Source: Sulfurimonas hongkongensis (GTDB lineage Bacteria; Campylobacterota; Campylobacteria; Campylobacterales; Sulfurimonadaceae). From it: a DNA stretch of 64,000 bases. Location of the stretch: assembly GCF_000445475.1 (NCBI RefSeq), contig NZ_AUPZ01000007.1:1-64000 (forward strand). Reading direction: 5' to 3'. A program made the position numbers and the translations under genes. The first letter of the stretch is position 1; the number at the start of each line of letters is the position of its first letter. The notes under the pieces are model-generated. The model was not told the origin of the DNA, ran no database searches, and saw nothing but the letters and a program-made list of their open reading frames with translations. Below, in pieces: positions 6,448 to 16,398 of the stretch.

Positions 6448-7956
6448 ATGAAAATGGTCTCTTGTGCTACTTATGAGGGTATAGATGCAAAGCTTGTACA
6501 TGTTGAGTCAACACTTACAAAAGGGCTTCCATCGTTTAGCATTGTAGGAATTGCCTCTGCTTCCATCAACGAAGCAAAAGATAGAGTTAAGTCTGCCCTC
6601 TTAAGCAATGAGTTTAGTTTTCCTCCCAAACGCATAACAATAAACTTAGCTCCGAGTGATCTTAAAAAAGAGGGGAGTCAGTTTGATCTTAGCATTGCTC
6701 TTATGATAGCTCTTGATAGCGAAGAGAGCGATTTTAGTGAGTGGTTTGTCTTTGGAGAGCTCGGACTTGATGGAGCTGTAAAGGAAAATATTCAGCTATA
6801 TCCTCTTATGCTCTCATTAGCAAACCAGAGGGTTGTGAAAAAGGCGATAGTCCCACATGAGAGCTTAGAGAAACTCTCTAAGATTCCAGAGATTGAGTTT
6901 TATGGAGTAAAGTCGCTCCAAGATGCGATAACACTTCTTAAAAATCAAGAGAGTGCAACTCCGAGCATAGAGCAGTCACAAATCGAGTACCCTTTTTATG
7001 AGTTAAAAGGAAAGAAGTATTACTACTCTCATGAGTATGCGGAAGAATTTGTGGATGTAAAGGGGCAAGATATTGCCAAAAGAGCAGCTTTGATCGCTGC
7101 TACTGGATTTCACAACATCCTCTTTGAAGGCTCTCCAGGGTGTGGTAAAAGTATGATAGCAAAGAGACTTAGATATATACTTCCACCCATGACGAGTGAT
7201 GAGATACTTGATGTTGCGAAGCTTCAAGCATTAGAGATGCAGGAGATTGAGTTTAAACCACATAGAAATATGCGAAGCCCTCATCATACTTCTACACTTG
7301 CAAGCGTTTTTGGTGGAGGTTCACACAAAGCAAAGATAGGTGAAGTTGGGTTAGCTCACAATGGCATCTTGTTTTTTGATGAACTTCCGCACTTTTCAAA
7401 GGGTGTTTTAGAGGCTCTAAGAGAGCCCATGCAAGACAATCGTATCAGAATTTCAAGAGTAAACTCTAAGGTAGAGTATCCAAGCGATTTTTTATTTATA
7501 GGTGCTATGAATCCTTGTCCTTGCGGAAATCTTTTAGATGCAAACTTAGAGTGTAGATGCAATGAGTTAGAGATACAAAGATATAAAAATAGACTCTCCG
7601 AGCCATTTTTAGACAGGATAGATCTTTGTGTTGTGATGCAAAATGTGAAGTCTGATGATAAGAGTAGTTTTACCTCAAAAGAGCTTCATAGAAAAGTGGT
7701 TGAAGCTCATATATTTAGAAGTAAAAGAAATCAAGGCGCCTTTAATGCGAAACTAAAAGATAATGAGATAGGGATTTATTGCATCTTAGATGCTGAGGCA
7801 GAGGAGACTTTAGAGATGGCAATTGATAGATTTAAACTCTCTTTTAGAAGTATAAACAAAGTCTTAAAGGTAGCTAGAACCATAGCAGATTTAGATAAAA
7901 GCAAAGATATAGCAAAAAACCATATCTTTGAAGCACTTAGCTATAGACGAAGATAA
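6448..7956 (+). CDS. comM: ComM/YifB-type AAA+ ATPase (Mg-chelatase-like)
   Basis: The 502-residue protein has an N-terminal Lon-like fold domain (about 1-170, including LPSFSIVGIASASINEAKDR). The Mg-chelatase-type AAA+ domain follows, with Walker A GSPGCGKS near 229-236, Walker B ILFFDE near 307 and the Cys-rich NPCPCGN...CRC segment near 353-370. In other bacteria ComM is a hexameric helicase that promotes branch migration when transformed DNA is integrated. Length and domain order are normal. It starts 11 bases after the intI frame with AAGGA eight bases before ATG, so it may be read through from the intI promoter. Its position beside the integron may be chance. Confidence 0.9.
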   Translation: MKMVSCATYEGIDAKLVHVESTLTKGLPSFSIVGIASASINEAKDRVKSALLSNEFSFPPKRITINLAPSDLKKEGSQFDLSIALMIALDSEESDFSEWFVFGELGLDGAVKENIQLYPLMLSLANQRVVKKAIVPHESLEKLSKIPEIEFYGVKSLQDAITLLKNQESATPSIEQSQIEYPFYELKGKKYYYSHEYAEEFVDVKGQDIAKRAALIAATGFHNILFEGSPGCGKSMIAKRLRYILPPMTSDEILDVAKLQALEMQEIEFKPHRNMRSPHHTSTLASVFGGGSHKAKIGEVGLAHNGILFFDELPHFSKGVLEALREPMQDNRIRISRVNSKVEYPSDFLFIGAMNPCPCGNLLDANLECRCNELEIQRYKNRLSEPFLDRIDLCVVMQNVKSDDKSSFTSKELHRKVVEAHIFRSKRNQGAFNAKLKDNEIGIYCILDAEAEETLEMAIDRFKLSFRSINKVLKVARTIADLDKSKDIAKNHIFEALSYRRR

Positions 7957-8051
7957 AATACGCTACTACACATTTTTTTCACACTATCGGGATGTAAAAT
8001 GCAACCTTAAGAAGAAAAGGATGAACTTGAGACACTCACCTTTTTCTTTTA

Positions 8052-11000
8052 TCATACATTGTAATACGAGGCATTTGGATGATATACTACTAAGGCACTA
8101 GTCGATTGTTCTGGGTGGATTTGAAAAGTCTCACTCAGTTCTATTCCAAACTCTTCAGGCTTTAACAGATCAAAAAGGGGACGGTTGAGTTCCAAGTCAG
8201 GACAAGCTGCATAACCAAAAGAGTACCTACTTCCTTGATATCTATTCATCCGAACATCACTCAAGCTACTTCCTTCGCCATCAGAGATATTTAGATCAAG
8301 CCTTATCTGCTTATGTGCTATTTCAGCTAAAGCCTCAGCTAACTCAACTCCAAGACCGTGAAACTGGTAGTAAAGAGTATATTCGCCTCTATCATAAATT
8401 TCTCTCTCAACCTCACTAAGTTTTTCTCCGGCACTCACACAAGTAAGAGCTATTACATCGTGTCTGTCACTGTGGAAAAAGTCACTTAGTGCACGATGAG
8501 GCTCTTTGCTTTGTCTTGGAAATGTAAAGTGCTTTATCGCCCTTGGCATAACATGCTCTAAAGGCTCATTGTTTACTTCATCAAGAGAGTTATAACCCTC
8601 ACTCTCATCAAAGATAAGAATAGTATTGTCATCACTTCTACAAGGCCAGTAGCCATAAAGGATAGTTGGTTCAAACAGTTTTTCATCTAGAAACTGTGCT
8701 TTTAGCTTCTCGTATGCTGGCCAGACAACTTCATCGAGCTGTTTTTGGTACTCCTCTTTTTTCATTCCCTTAGAACTATAACCCCAACGAGCCTTAAAGA
8801 GAAGTTTGTGGTTTATCCACTCAAAAGCCATCTCTATCTGTGCTGGAGTGAGCTTCAACTCTCTTCTTCCCCAAAAGGGAGGAGTTGGCACAACTACATC
8901 GCGAGATGGCATCTTAAGTTCATCAAATGGTGGAATGATTACTTCTTTTTTCTCTTTTACTATTTTTTCTTCTTTGTCTTTGCCATGGAGGTCTGTGTCA
9001 AAGTTTCCAGCTTCTATACGGCTCATAGCGGTCACTCCATCAAAGGCATCTTTGCAGTAAAAGATTGGGCCATCGTAGATGGGGCGGCAAAAGTCATCTA
9101 TAAAGGAGCGCGTTAGAGCTGCACCGCCAAGAAGTATGGGGATTTTAATATTAAGAGATTTTAAAATTTCAAGATTTTCTTTCATAACTTGAGTTGATTT
9201 TACGAGTAGTCCGCTCATCCCTAAAGCGCTAATGTGCCCATCCTTCATAGTTTGCATAAAATCATCTAAATCCACCTTGATGCCAAGATTTACTACTTTG
9301 TAGCCATTGTTTGAGAGGATTATATCTACAAGATTTTTACCAACATCATGTACATCTCCTTTTACAGTTCCAAGAGCTAGAGTAGTGTCGGCCTCTTTTT
9401 CAACCTTTGGAAGATGCGGCTCAAGATAGTCAACTGTCTTTTTCATAGTCTCAGCACTTTGGAGGACAAAAGGGAGTTGCATCTGACCAGAGCCAAAAAG
9501 ATCACCTACGACTTTCATAGCATCTATAAGTATCTCATTTACGATTACCTCAGGTGCAATAGTATGTCGAACTTCTTCAACAAGGGGAATCATCCGCTCT
9601 TTATCTCCATCCATCAGAAGTTTTGCTATTTTTTCCTTATCGCTCAAGCGCAAATATTCTTCATCTACAGCATCATTATCAACAACTTCTTTAGTGCTAA
9701 AGTGCTCTATAAAGTTAAAAAGAGCCTCTCCATTTGGTTTGCGGTTGAAAATCAAATCATCACATATTTCTTGATCTTCTTGGCTAATTTTGTTGATGGG
9801 GATAATATGTTTTACATTTATGATAACAGAAGTAAGACCTGCTTCGATGCAGTGATGTAAAAACATAGAGTTTAAGTAAGGTCTTGCATCTTTATCTAGT
9901 CCAAAAGAGATGTTTGAGAGCCCTAAAGTAGCACTAACTTCTGGGTGCTTTTTGCGTAGCTCTCTGATAGCTTCTATGGTGTTTATCCCAGCACCCCAGT
10001 ACTCTTCATCTCCACTTGCTAAGGTAAAAGTTAGAACATCAAAAATCAAATCCTCTTTTTTTATGCCATGGCGATTAGTCGCTAGGTCTATGATTCTATC
10101 AGCAATGGCAAGCTTTTTCTCAACTGTTTTAGCCATACCAACTTCATCAATAGTTAGACAGACTAAACTAGTTCCAAACTTTTTCGCTAAGCTACACACT
10201 GCATCAAACTTTGGCTCACCATCTTCGAGATTTACAGAGTTTAAGATTGGCTTTCCGCCTATGCTTTTAAGAGCAGTCTCAAGGCCGGTAGTTTGTGTGG
10301 AGTCTGGCATAAGTGGAATTGAGATTTTTTGGTTGTACATACCCATAACTGCGTTCATATCTTTTGTCTCATCACGACCTGCGAAGCCTACATTTACATC
10401 TATAACATGAGCACCAGCACGAACTTGCTGTTGAGCGACACTTAGAGTTCCCTCGTAATCCTCTGCTAAGAGAAGTTCTTTAAAGGCTTTTGAACCAGTT
10501 GCATTTGAGCGCTCTCCCATCAGAAGTGGAGCTGGCTCTTGTATGAGAGTTGTGGTGTTAAATAGAGATGCGATAGAGTTTGGATGAGAACCGCTTGGTG
10601 CTTTTGGCTTTTTCACACTTACTCTATCTACAAGTCTTTTGATATGTTCAGGTGTAGTTCCGCAACATCCACCTAAAAAGCTAACACCATCAAAGTCTAA
10701 AAATGCTTCTTGCTTGTTTGCAAACTCATCAGGACCCATAGGATAGTAAGTAACACCTCCACGATTTTGTGGAAGTCCAGCATTTGCATGAATGCTTATA
10801 GGTTTATGCCAAACTTCACTTAGAGTTCTTACATGTTTGAGTACTTGCTCTGGTCCAGTTCCACAGTTAAACCCTAAAGAGAGAATGTCAAAAGGCTCTA
10901 AAATAGTCGCAATAGTGCTCGCATCTGTACCGATGAGCATAGTTCCACTAAGCTCAATAGTCACAGATATCATGATGGGAATCTCTATACTTCTTTGTTT

Positions 11001-11543
11001 GCAAGCCTCCTCGCATGCATGAAGTGCAGCTTTTATCTGAAGTGGATCTTGTGCAGTCTCAAGCAGAAAAACATCAACTCCTCCATCAATGAGAGCGAGT
11101 GCCACCTCTGTGTAGCCCTCATACATCTCATCATAAGTTATGTGACCAAGTGATGGAAGTTTTGTACCAGGACCTATAGTTCCCAAACAAAAGCGAGGAT
11201 AGGAGGGTGTTGAGAACTTTTCACATAGAGTTTTTGCAAGTTTTGCTCCTGCATATGTAAGCTCATAAGCGCGATTAGCAATGTTATAATCATCCAAAAC
11301 CCAGGCAAAGGAACCAAAAGTGTTTGTTGTGATAAAGTCAGCACCGGCACTTAGATAACCATCGTAGATCTTGTTTAAAATCTCAGGGCAAGTTACATTT
11401 AAAAGCTCATTACAGCCCTCATTTTCTTCCCATGCCTCTTTAGGAATCTCTACGTCATAAAGCTGAAGCTGAGTTCCCATCGCCCCATCTATGATAAGCG
11501 GGCGTTTTTTTATAGTCTCTAAAATATACTTTTTTGTATTCAT
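8052..11543 (-). CDS. metH: Cobalamin-dependent methionine synthase
   Basis: The 1163-residue protein has the full four-module layout. The homocysteine-binding domain is at 1-320, with zinc-ligand blocks LGFNCGTG and GGCCGTTPEHI. The pterin-binding domain starts with MGERSNATGS at about 345. The cobalamin-binding module holds DVHDVGKN near 730, where His is the lower cobalt ligand. The AdoMet-dependent reactivation domain fills the last 260 residues (RYSFGYAACPDL). It transfers methyl from methyl-tetrahydrofolate to homocysteine. It stands alone, convergent with comM, and no cobalamin riboswitch is visible before the start. Length is close to that of other MetH proteins. Confidence 0.97.
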   Translation of the reverse strand: MNTKKYILETIKKRPLIIDGAMGTQLQLYDVEIPKEAWEENEGCNELLNVTCPEILNKIYDGYLSAGADFITTNTFGSFAWVLDDYNIANRAYELTYAGAKLAKTLCEKFSTPSYPRFCLGTIGPGTKLPSLGHITYDEMYEGYTEVALALIDGGVDVFLLETAQDPLQIKAALHACEEACKQRSIEIPIMISVTIELSGTMLIGTDASTIATILEPFDILSLGFNCGTGPEQVLKHVRTLSEVWHKPISIHANAGLPQNRGGVTYYPMGPDEFANKQEAFLDFDGVSFLGGCCGTTPEHIKRLVDRVSVKKPKAPSGSHPNSIASLFNTTTLIQEPAPLLMGERSNATGSKAFKELLLAEDYEGTLSVAQQQVRAGAHVIDVNVGFAGRDETKDMNAVMGMYNQKISIPLMPDSTQTTGLETALKSIGGKPILNSVNLEDGEPKFDAVCSLAKKFGTSLVCLTIDEVGMAKTVEKKLAIADRIIDLATNRHGIKKEDLIFDVLTFTLASGDEEYWGAGINTIEAIRELRKKHPEVSATLGLSNISFGLDKDARPYLNSMFLHHCIEAGLTSVIINVKHIIPINKISQEDQEICDDLIFNRKPNGEALFNFIEHFSTKEVVDNDAVDEEYLRLSDKEKIAKLLMDGDKERMIPLVEEVRHTIAPEVIVNEILIDAMKVVGDLFGSGQMQLPFVLQSAETMKKTVDYLEPHLPKVEKEADTTLALGTVKGDVHDVGKNLVDIILSNNGYKVVNLGIKVDLDDFMQTMKDGHISALGMSGLLVKSTQVMKENLEILKSLNIKIPILLGGAALTRSFIDDFCRPIYDGPIFYCKDAFDGVTAMSRIEAGNFDTDLHGKDKEEKIVKEKKEVIIPPFDELKMPSRDVVVPTPPFWGRRELKLTPAQIEMAFEWINHKLLFKARWGYSSKGMKKEEYQKQLDEVVWPAYEKLKAQFLDEKLFEPTILYGYWPCRSDDNTILIFDESEGYNSLDEVNNEPLEHVMPRAIKHFTFPRQSKEPHRALSDFFHSDRHDVIALTCVSAGEKLSEVEREIYDRGEYTLYYQFHGLGVELAEALAEIAHKQIRLDLNISDGEGSSLSDVRMNRYQGSRYSFGYAACPDLELNRPLFDLLKPEEFGIELSETFQIHPEQSTSALVVYHPNASYYNV

Positions 11544-11676
11544 AAAAAATCTTTTTGAAAGGAAATTAAAGATATATTTTAACCAATATAAGCATAAAGA
11601 AGACTTTTGATAAGTATATTCGAAAATATTATAGTAATTATAAGAATTATTAAATAAAAACTCAACTTGTATTTGC

Positions 11677-11682
11677 TATAAT
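11677..11682 (+). promoter_or_regulatory. Probable promoter -10 box of ccoG
   Basis: The sequence reads TTTGCTATAATGC, a perfect TATAAT with an extended TG-like context, 70 bases before the ccoG start. It is in the only gap between divergent metH and ccoG. Confidence 0.5.
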
Positions 11683-11751
11683 GCTCTTACAATATGAAAT
11701 ATGTTAACAGTAAAATTACTTTTACTGCAAGTGAATTAAAGGAAGTCTCTT

Positions 11752-13188
11752 ATGAGCAAAAAAAACATCGGTATAACTATACCGACACCGTGGAGAATTA
11801 AACGCTACTATCTATATGCAGTGGTAACTATAGTTGCGTTAGTGTTACCTTGGATTACAGTAGATGGAAATCACTTCTTTCTACTAAGTTTTGACAAATT
11901 AAAACTACACCTTGCATTTGTTGAGTTTGATATGCAAGAATTATATTTAATGCCATTTTTACTGATGCTACTCTTTTTAGGAGTATTTGGTATGACAGTT
12001 ATGGGTGGTCGTGTCTTTTGTGGATGGGTTTGTCCGCAGACTATTTTTAGAGTAATTTATAGAGATTTGATAGAAACAAAGCTATTAAGGCTTAGAAAAC
12101 GAATCAAAAACAAACAGTTAGATCCAGATATGAGTAAGTTTGAAAATAAAGTAAAAAAAGCAGTGGCTATTTTGATATGGTCGGCTCTTGCAATTATTGC
12201 AGGATCAAACTTTATGTGGTACTTCGTTCCTCCTGAGGATTTTTTTGCCTACCTTGGGGACTTTAACAATCACTGGGTGCTCTTTGGTTCGGTTATAGGA
12301 ATTGCAGTTTTTCTTATATATGATATAGTGTTTTTACAAGAGGATTACTGTATATATGTCTGTCCATACTCAAGAATTCAGTCAGTCTTGTATGATGAAC
12401 ACACGGTTATGGCTATTTACAATATGCACAGAGGAGGACACATATATGATGAACAACACAACAAAGTATATACAAAGCAAAAAGATCTTCAAGCAGTTGA
12501 GCCTCATGCTGAGTGTACAGCTTGTGAGAGTTGTGTAACAGTTTGTCCAACGCATATTGATATCCGTAAGGGTCTTCAGCTAGAGTGTATAAACTGTTTA
12601 GAGTGTGTTGATGCTTGTACAACTGTTATGGGCAAACTAGGAAAACCTTCACTCGTTACTTGGTCAAGCGACTATGAGATAGTAGATCAAAAAGGTAAAA
12701 CAAAGTACTTTAGAACAAAAGTCTTAGCTTATATGGGGCTTTTAGTTGGTATCATGATAATACTAGGGATGATGGGAAGTACAAAAGAGCATATGCTCTT
12801 AAACATAAACAAAGAGACTCGTCTTTACTCTGTAAAACATCTAGATGATGGTAAGTTTAGAGTTGAGAATGCTTATGAATTTTTACTTCAAAATACTGAA
12901 AATGAAGAGATGAAGTTTTTCTTTGAAGTTATTCCTCCAGAGGGAATGGAAGGTAAAATAACTATAGCAAAACCTAAAGGCGAATTTACAGCAGTTCCGG
13001 GTATGAAAAAGAAAGAGATAGTAGTTCTTAGAACTGAGGAGATGCTAGTTGATGATAGTAGAAAAGATACAGTTATCCCTATCACTATCCGTGCTTACGC
13101 TGTTGGACATGAAGATAGAGTTGTTGTCTTTAGAAAGTCAACTTTTGTTTTTCCTCGTGCAGACATTATAGCTGATGGTAAGCAATAA
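11752..13188 (+). CDS. ccoG: Cytochrome c oxidase accessory protein CcoG (RdxA/FixG)
   Basis: This 478-residue inner-membrane protein has several N-terminal transmembrane segments and the CGWVCPQTIFR block typical of CcoG. Two 4Fe-4S clusters are supplied by CTACESCVTVCP and CINCLECVDAC near 260-290. A periplasmic Ig-like C-terminal domain completes it. CcoG helps deliver reduced copper to cbb3-type oxidase. Start ATG has AAAGGAAG upstream. The other cbb3 maturation genes are not in this window. The length matches the family. Confidence 0.95.
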   Translation: MSKKNIGITIPTPWRIKRYYLYAVVTIVALVLPWITVDGNHFFLLSFDKLKLHLAFVEFDMQELYLMPFLLMLLFLGVFGMTVMGGRVFCGWVCPQTIFRVIYRDLIETKLLRLRKRIKNKQLDPDMSKFENKVKKAVAILIWSALAIIAGSNFMWYFVPPEDFFAYLGDFNNHWVLFGSVIGIAVFLIYDIVFLQEDYCIYVCPYSRIQSVLYDEHTVMAIYNMHRGGHIYDEQHNKVYTKQKDLQAVEPHAECTACESCVTVCPTHIDIRKGLQLECINCLECVDACTTVMGKLGKPSLVTWSSDYEIVDQKGKTKYFRTKVLAYMGLLVGIMIILGMMGSTKEHMLLNINKETRLYSVKHLDDGKFRVENAYEFLLQNTENEEMKFFFEVIPPEGMEGKITIAKPKGEFTAVPGMKKKEIVVLRTEEMLVDDSRKDTVIPITIRAYAVGHEDRVVVFRKSTFVFPRADIIADGKQ

Positions 13189-13266
13189 TTACGAATTAAT
13201 ACATTGAGAGCAGAAGGGATTGAGCAAGATTTAAGATAAAAATGTAATAGAGTGATAACTTTTAGA

Positions 13267-13272
13267 TATAAT
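13267..13272 (+). promoter_or_regulatory. Probable promoter -10 box of the YeiH-type gene
   Basis: TATAAT lies 31 bases before the start codon at 13303, within a short gap after ccoG. Confidence 0.4.
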
Positions 13273-13302
13273 TTGTTTTAAAAAAATATCATAAGGAAGT
13301 AG

Positions 13303-14349
13303 ATGTCATTTTCAAAGCAAAATCGTAAAGGCACCCTAAGCGGAGTAATTTTTGTAGCAATTTTTGCAGCAGCAGCTACGCTAGTAGCAGACTTAAAATT
13401 TGTAAGCTCTTTGGGGATTTCACCCTTAGTTATTGGTATAGTTATGGGCATATTTTATGCAAATACACTCCATAATCAAACCCCAAATGAGTGGCGGAGA
13501 GGCATCACCTTTAGCGCTAAAAAGGTTTTAAGATTTGCCATTGTGTTTTACGGTTTTCGCATCACTTTTCAGCAGATTGCTGAGGTTGGCATTGATGGCT
13601 TTATGGTCTCACTTATTATGCTTACAACTACTTTTATACTAGGAATTTACTTAGGTGTAAAAGTTTTTAAGATGGATAGAGATACTTCGATGCTAACAGC
13701 AGCTGGTGCATCTGTTTGTGGAGCAGCTGCGGTTTTAGCGACCGAACCAGTTTTAAAAGCACAAGAGCATAAGACGGCAGTTGCAGTTTCTATGGTTGTA
13801 CTGTTTGGAACTATAGCTATGTTTTTGTATCCGCTTTTATATAGTGCTGGCATCTTTGATATGACATCAAGAGAGTTTGGTATCTATGTTGGTGGAACTA
13901 TCCATGAAGTAGCACAAGTTGTAGCAGTTCCAGCGTCCATTCCCGGAGCAGATGCTGAGATGGCAAACGATGCAATTATAGTTAAAATGACAAGAGTTAT
14001 TATGATAGCTCCAATGCTTATCATTCTTGGCATCTATCTATCTTATACTGCAAAAAGAGAGGGTGGAGAAACAGGTGGTATTAAACTTGTTATCCCTTGG
14101 TTTGCTGTCTATTTTGTAGCTATGGCGGGCTTTAACTCTTTAGAAATAGTTCCCCAAAATATTGTAGATGTTATAAATGACATAGATACATTTTTGCTAA
14201 CGATGGCTATGACTGCACTTGGAATGGGTACACGATTTTCAATGTTTAAAGGCTTAGGATTAGCACCGCTCTATACAGCTTTTGGAATGTTTGTGTGGCT
14301 TGTTGTAGGTGGTTACTTTATCACAAAATGGGTCGTAGCTACCTTTTAA
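13303..14349 (+). CDS. YeiH/UPF0324 family membrane transporter (putative sulfate exporter)
   Basis: The 348-residue protein is almost entirely hydrophobic, with about ten transmembrane segments. It has the family blocks TAAGASVCGAAAVLATEPV and GGTIHEVAQVVAV. The family is commonly annotated as a putative sulfate exporter, which would suit an organism that makes sulfate from reduced sulfur, but direct proof for the family is weak. ATG with AAGGAAG upstream. It appears to be a single transcription unit. Confidence 0.85.
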   Translation: MSFSKQNRKGTLSGVIFVAIFAAAATLVADLKFVSSLGISPLVIGIVMGIFYANTLHNQTPNEWRRGITFSAKKVLRFAIVFYGFRITFQQIAEVGIDGFMVSLIMLTTTFILGIYLGVKVFKMDRDTSMLTAAGASVCGAAAVLATEPVLKAQEHKTAVAVSMVVLFGTIAMFLYPLLYSAGIFDMTSREFGIYVGGTIHEVAQVVAVPASIPGADAEMANDAIIVKMTRVIMIAPMLIILGIYLSYTAKREGGETGGIKLVIPWFAVYFVAMAGFNSLEIVPQNIVDVINDIDTFLLTMAMTALGMGTRFSMFKGLGLAPLYTAFGMFVWLVVGGYFITKWVVATF

Positions 14350-14471
14350 TGGAGACGTTTGTTAAGAAACTATATAATTACAAACAGATCTTGTCCCTGC
14401 CATAGAGTGGGTGAGTTTGTTTTAATAAGTTATAATAAGCAAAAAAGTACTTCATAAAGGAGCTAAAGAAG

Positions 14472-14939
14472 ATGTCACACTTACCAAATAAGCTTAACTC
14501 TTTTTGGCTTTGGAGAGAAGTATCTTCAAAATTAGGTGTCTCAAATCCAGCTTATAAGTACTGGAAAGAGACGCCAAATATAAAATTAAATAATAAGTAC
14601 ATCTTTATACAAAAAAACACTCTTCCAAAAAAACATGAGTATGTAGAAGAGGTATTAACAGATCTCTCTGGTTATCTTCCTATAAGATATGCCTCAGATA
14701 GACTTCATGTAAATGAGCGAATATTTTCATATGATAAGATGAGGCTATATAAAGAGTTTGAATATAAGTTTGTAGAGGATATAAAGTTTGTAAACATTAA
14801 AAAATTTTTTAGAGAGTTTGGCATCAAAGTTAGTAAAGATTCTATAGTTCAACTTGGCCGAATAAAAGACTTAGAATTTACTCCAAATTCAACATTTTAC
14901 AATCTTAAAAATGATTATGGCATAGTAGTTTATGAATAG
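14472..14939 (+). CDS. Conserved hypothetical protein
   Basis: This 155-residue soluble protein is basic and rich in aromatic residues; no domain is recognised. A TATAAT box lies at 14431-14436 and a purine-rich AAGGAG about ten bases before the ATG. It overlaps the start of the TPR gene by eight bases, so it is the first gene of the unit that runs on through rnhA, rnc and aroC. Position next to RNA-processing genes hints at a cellular housekeeping role but proves nothing. Confidence 0.75.
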   Translation: MSHLPNKLNSFWLWREVSSKLGVSNPAYKYWKETPNIKLNNKYIFIQKNTLPKKHEYVEEVLTDLSGYLPIRYASDRLHVNERIFSYDKMRLYKEFEYKFVEDIKFVNIKKFFREFGIKVSKDSIVQLGRIKDLEFTPNSTFYNLKNDYGIVVYE

Positions 14940-15978
14940 CTTTTTTATAGAGTTTCGTGATCCCCTTTTTGGCATCATAGTGTTTTTTGTACTTGTTTTT
15001 GTGGTTGCTTTTTTTTCTTACTGGTGGGCAAGGTTTAGAACCAAAGAAGATCATCGCCATCTTGATAAGTTTTTAAGAGGATTTCGCACACTTCCATCAA
15101 AGGGCGAGCTAAAAGTTCTTATCTCAAAGGGTGAACTGCCTGAGAAATCATGGCTACTTTTGGCACACTCTTACTTTAAAAATGGCGATTATGAAAAGTG
15201 TATAGAGATTTATAGCGAGCTCTTAAGTGTTGGAAGCAAAAAAAACTATAGAGAAACACTCTTTTTACTAGGAAGAACTTACTTTAGAGCTGGTTTTCTT
15301 GAACGTGCAAAAGAGATATTTTTAAAGATACTACAAAACAATCCAAGAACTCCCCAGGCTCTTGCATACTTGCTTCTAGCTTATGAGTATATGAGAGAGT
15401 ATTCTTTGGCCCTTGAAGTACTTGAGCCATTGGATGAATTGAAAAAGGATATAAAAAAAGATAGCGTTTACCTAAGAATTTTAGCACTTTTAAATGATGC
15501 TAAAATAAGCACAGATGATAAGTTAAAAAATCTTGTAGAGATCTACAAAGAAGAGAGGATACTCTCTCGTATGGTTTTTGAGTATCTTTTTAGTAAAGAC
15601 GCAAACCTTGCTTGGCAAAATCTTGATGTATCTAAGTGCGAGATGATAAGCGATGTGCTTTGGCGATTAGATAAAAAAGATTTGAATTTAGATATAATTA
15701 CACAAAATGGCTATCTAAGGGAGCTTTATACGGCTAGAGGCGATGTTGATTTAGCTAAAAGTAGCTCAGTGTTTGAGCTTGATGTGTTGATAAACTTAAA
15801 CAAAAAAACAAATGCCACACTTAGTTTTGAGTATATTTGTGATAATTGCAAGGTGCTAGCTCCCTTTGCATTTAATAGATGTAGCAGTTGTCACGCTATA
15901 GATACCTCACGCATCGAGATAAATTTAACTAAAGATTATCATAGGAATTTTAGTGAAGAAAATAACTCTTTTCAGTGA
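14932..15978 (+). CDS. Membrane-anchored TPR protein with C-terminal zinc ribbon
   Basis: The 348-residue protein has one N-terminal transmembrane segment (about residues 12-33), then tetratricopeptide-like helical repeats over roughly 65-260. A zinc-ribbon pair follows near 300-325 (CDNC...CSSC). This architecture matches LapB (YciM), which links lipopolysaccharide synthesis to proteolysis in enterobacteria, but similarity is at architecture level only. It overlaps the previous gene by 8 bases and rnhA by 26, so translation is probably coupled. Confidence 0.75.
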   Translation: MNSFFIEFRDPLFGIIVFFVLVFVVAFFSYWWARFRTKEDHRHLDKFLRGFRTLPSKGELKVLISKGELPEKSWLLLAHSYFKNGDYEKCIEIYSELLSVGSKKNYRETLFLLGRTYFRAGFLERAKEIFLKILQNNPRTPQALAYLLLAYEYMREYSLALEVLEPLDELKKDIKKDSVYLRILALLNDAKISTDDKLKNLVEIYKEERILSRMVFEYLFSKDANLAWQNLDVSKCEMISDVLWRLDKKDLNLDIITQNGYLRELYTARGDVDLAKSSSVFELDVLINLNKKTNATLSFEYICDNCKVLAPFAFNRCSSCHAIDTSRIEINLTKDYHRNFSEENNSFQ

Positions 15979-16381
15979 TGGAAGTGCTTTGGGCAATCCA
16001 GGACCAGGCGGTTATGGTGTCATCCTTAGATATGGTGATAAAGAGAAAGAGATAGTAGGTTCAGAATCTCACACCACTAACAATAGAATGGAACTTTTAG
16101 GTGTTATAGAGGGGCTCCGTGCTTTAACAGAAGAGTGCGAAGTAGAGATAATTTCAGACTCTTCTTATGTTGTAAAGGGCATTAATGAGTGGCTTTGTAG
16201 CTGGATCAAAAGGGACTTTAAAAAAGTTAAAAATCCAGACCTTTGGAGAGATTATATGGAAGTTTCAAAACCTCATAAGATAAGTGCTATATGGGTTCGA
16301 GGTCACGATGGGCATGAAGAAAATGAGAGATGCGACAAACTAGCGCGCGATGAAGCAGAAAAAATAAAAGCTTCACTTTAG
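15953..16381 (+). CDS. rnhA: Ribonuclease HI
   Basis: This 142-residue protein has the RNase HI fold motifs: DGSALGNPGPGGYG with the first catalytic Asp (about residue 9), NRMELLGVIEGL with the catalytic Glu, IISDSSYVVKGI with the second Asp, and WVRGHDGHEENERCDKLA with the His and last Asp. It degrades the RNA strand of RNA-DNA hybrids. The GTG start lies inside the preceding gene (26-base overlap). Length is normal. Confidence 0.96.
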   Translation: MKKITLFSDGSALGNPGPGGYGVILRYGDKEKEIVGSESHTTNNRMELLGVIEGLRALTEECEVEIISDSSYVVKGINEWLCSWIKRDFKKVKNPDLWRDYMEVSKPHKISAIWVRGHDGHEENERCDKLARDEAEKIKASL

Positions 16382-16398
16382 TGATTAAGGGAGAGTAT

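Noticed and set aside
9414-9860. 148-residue open frame on the plus strand
   Set aside because: It is antisense to metH, has no family features or ribosome binding site, and metH is unambiguous here.
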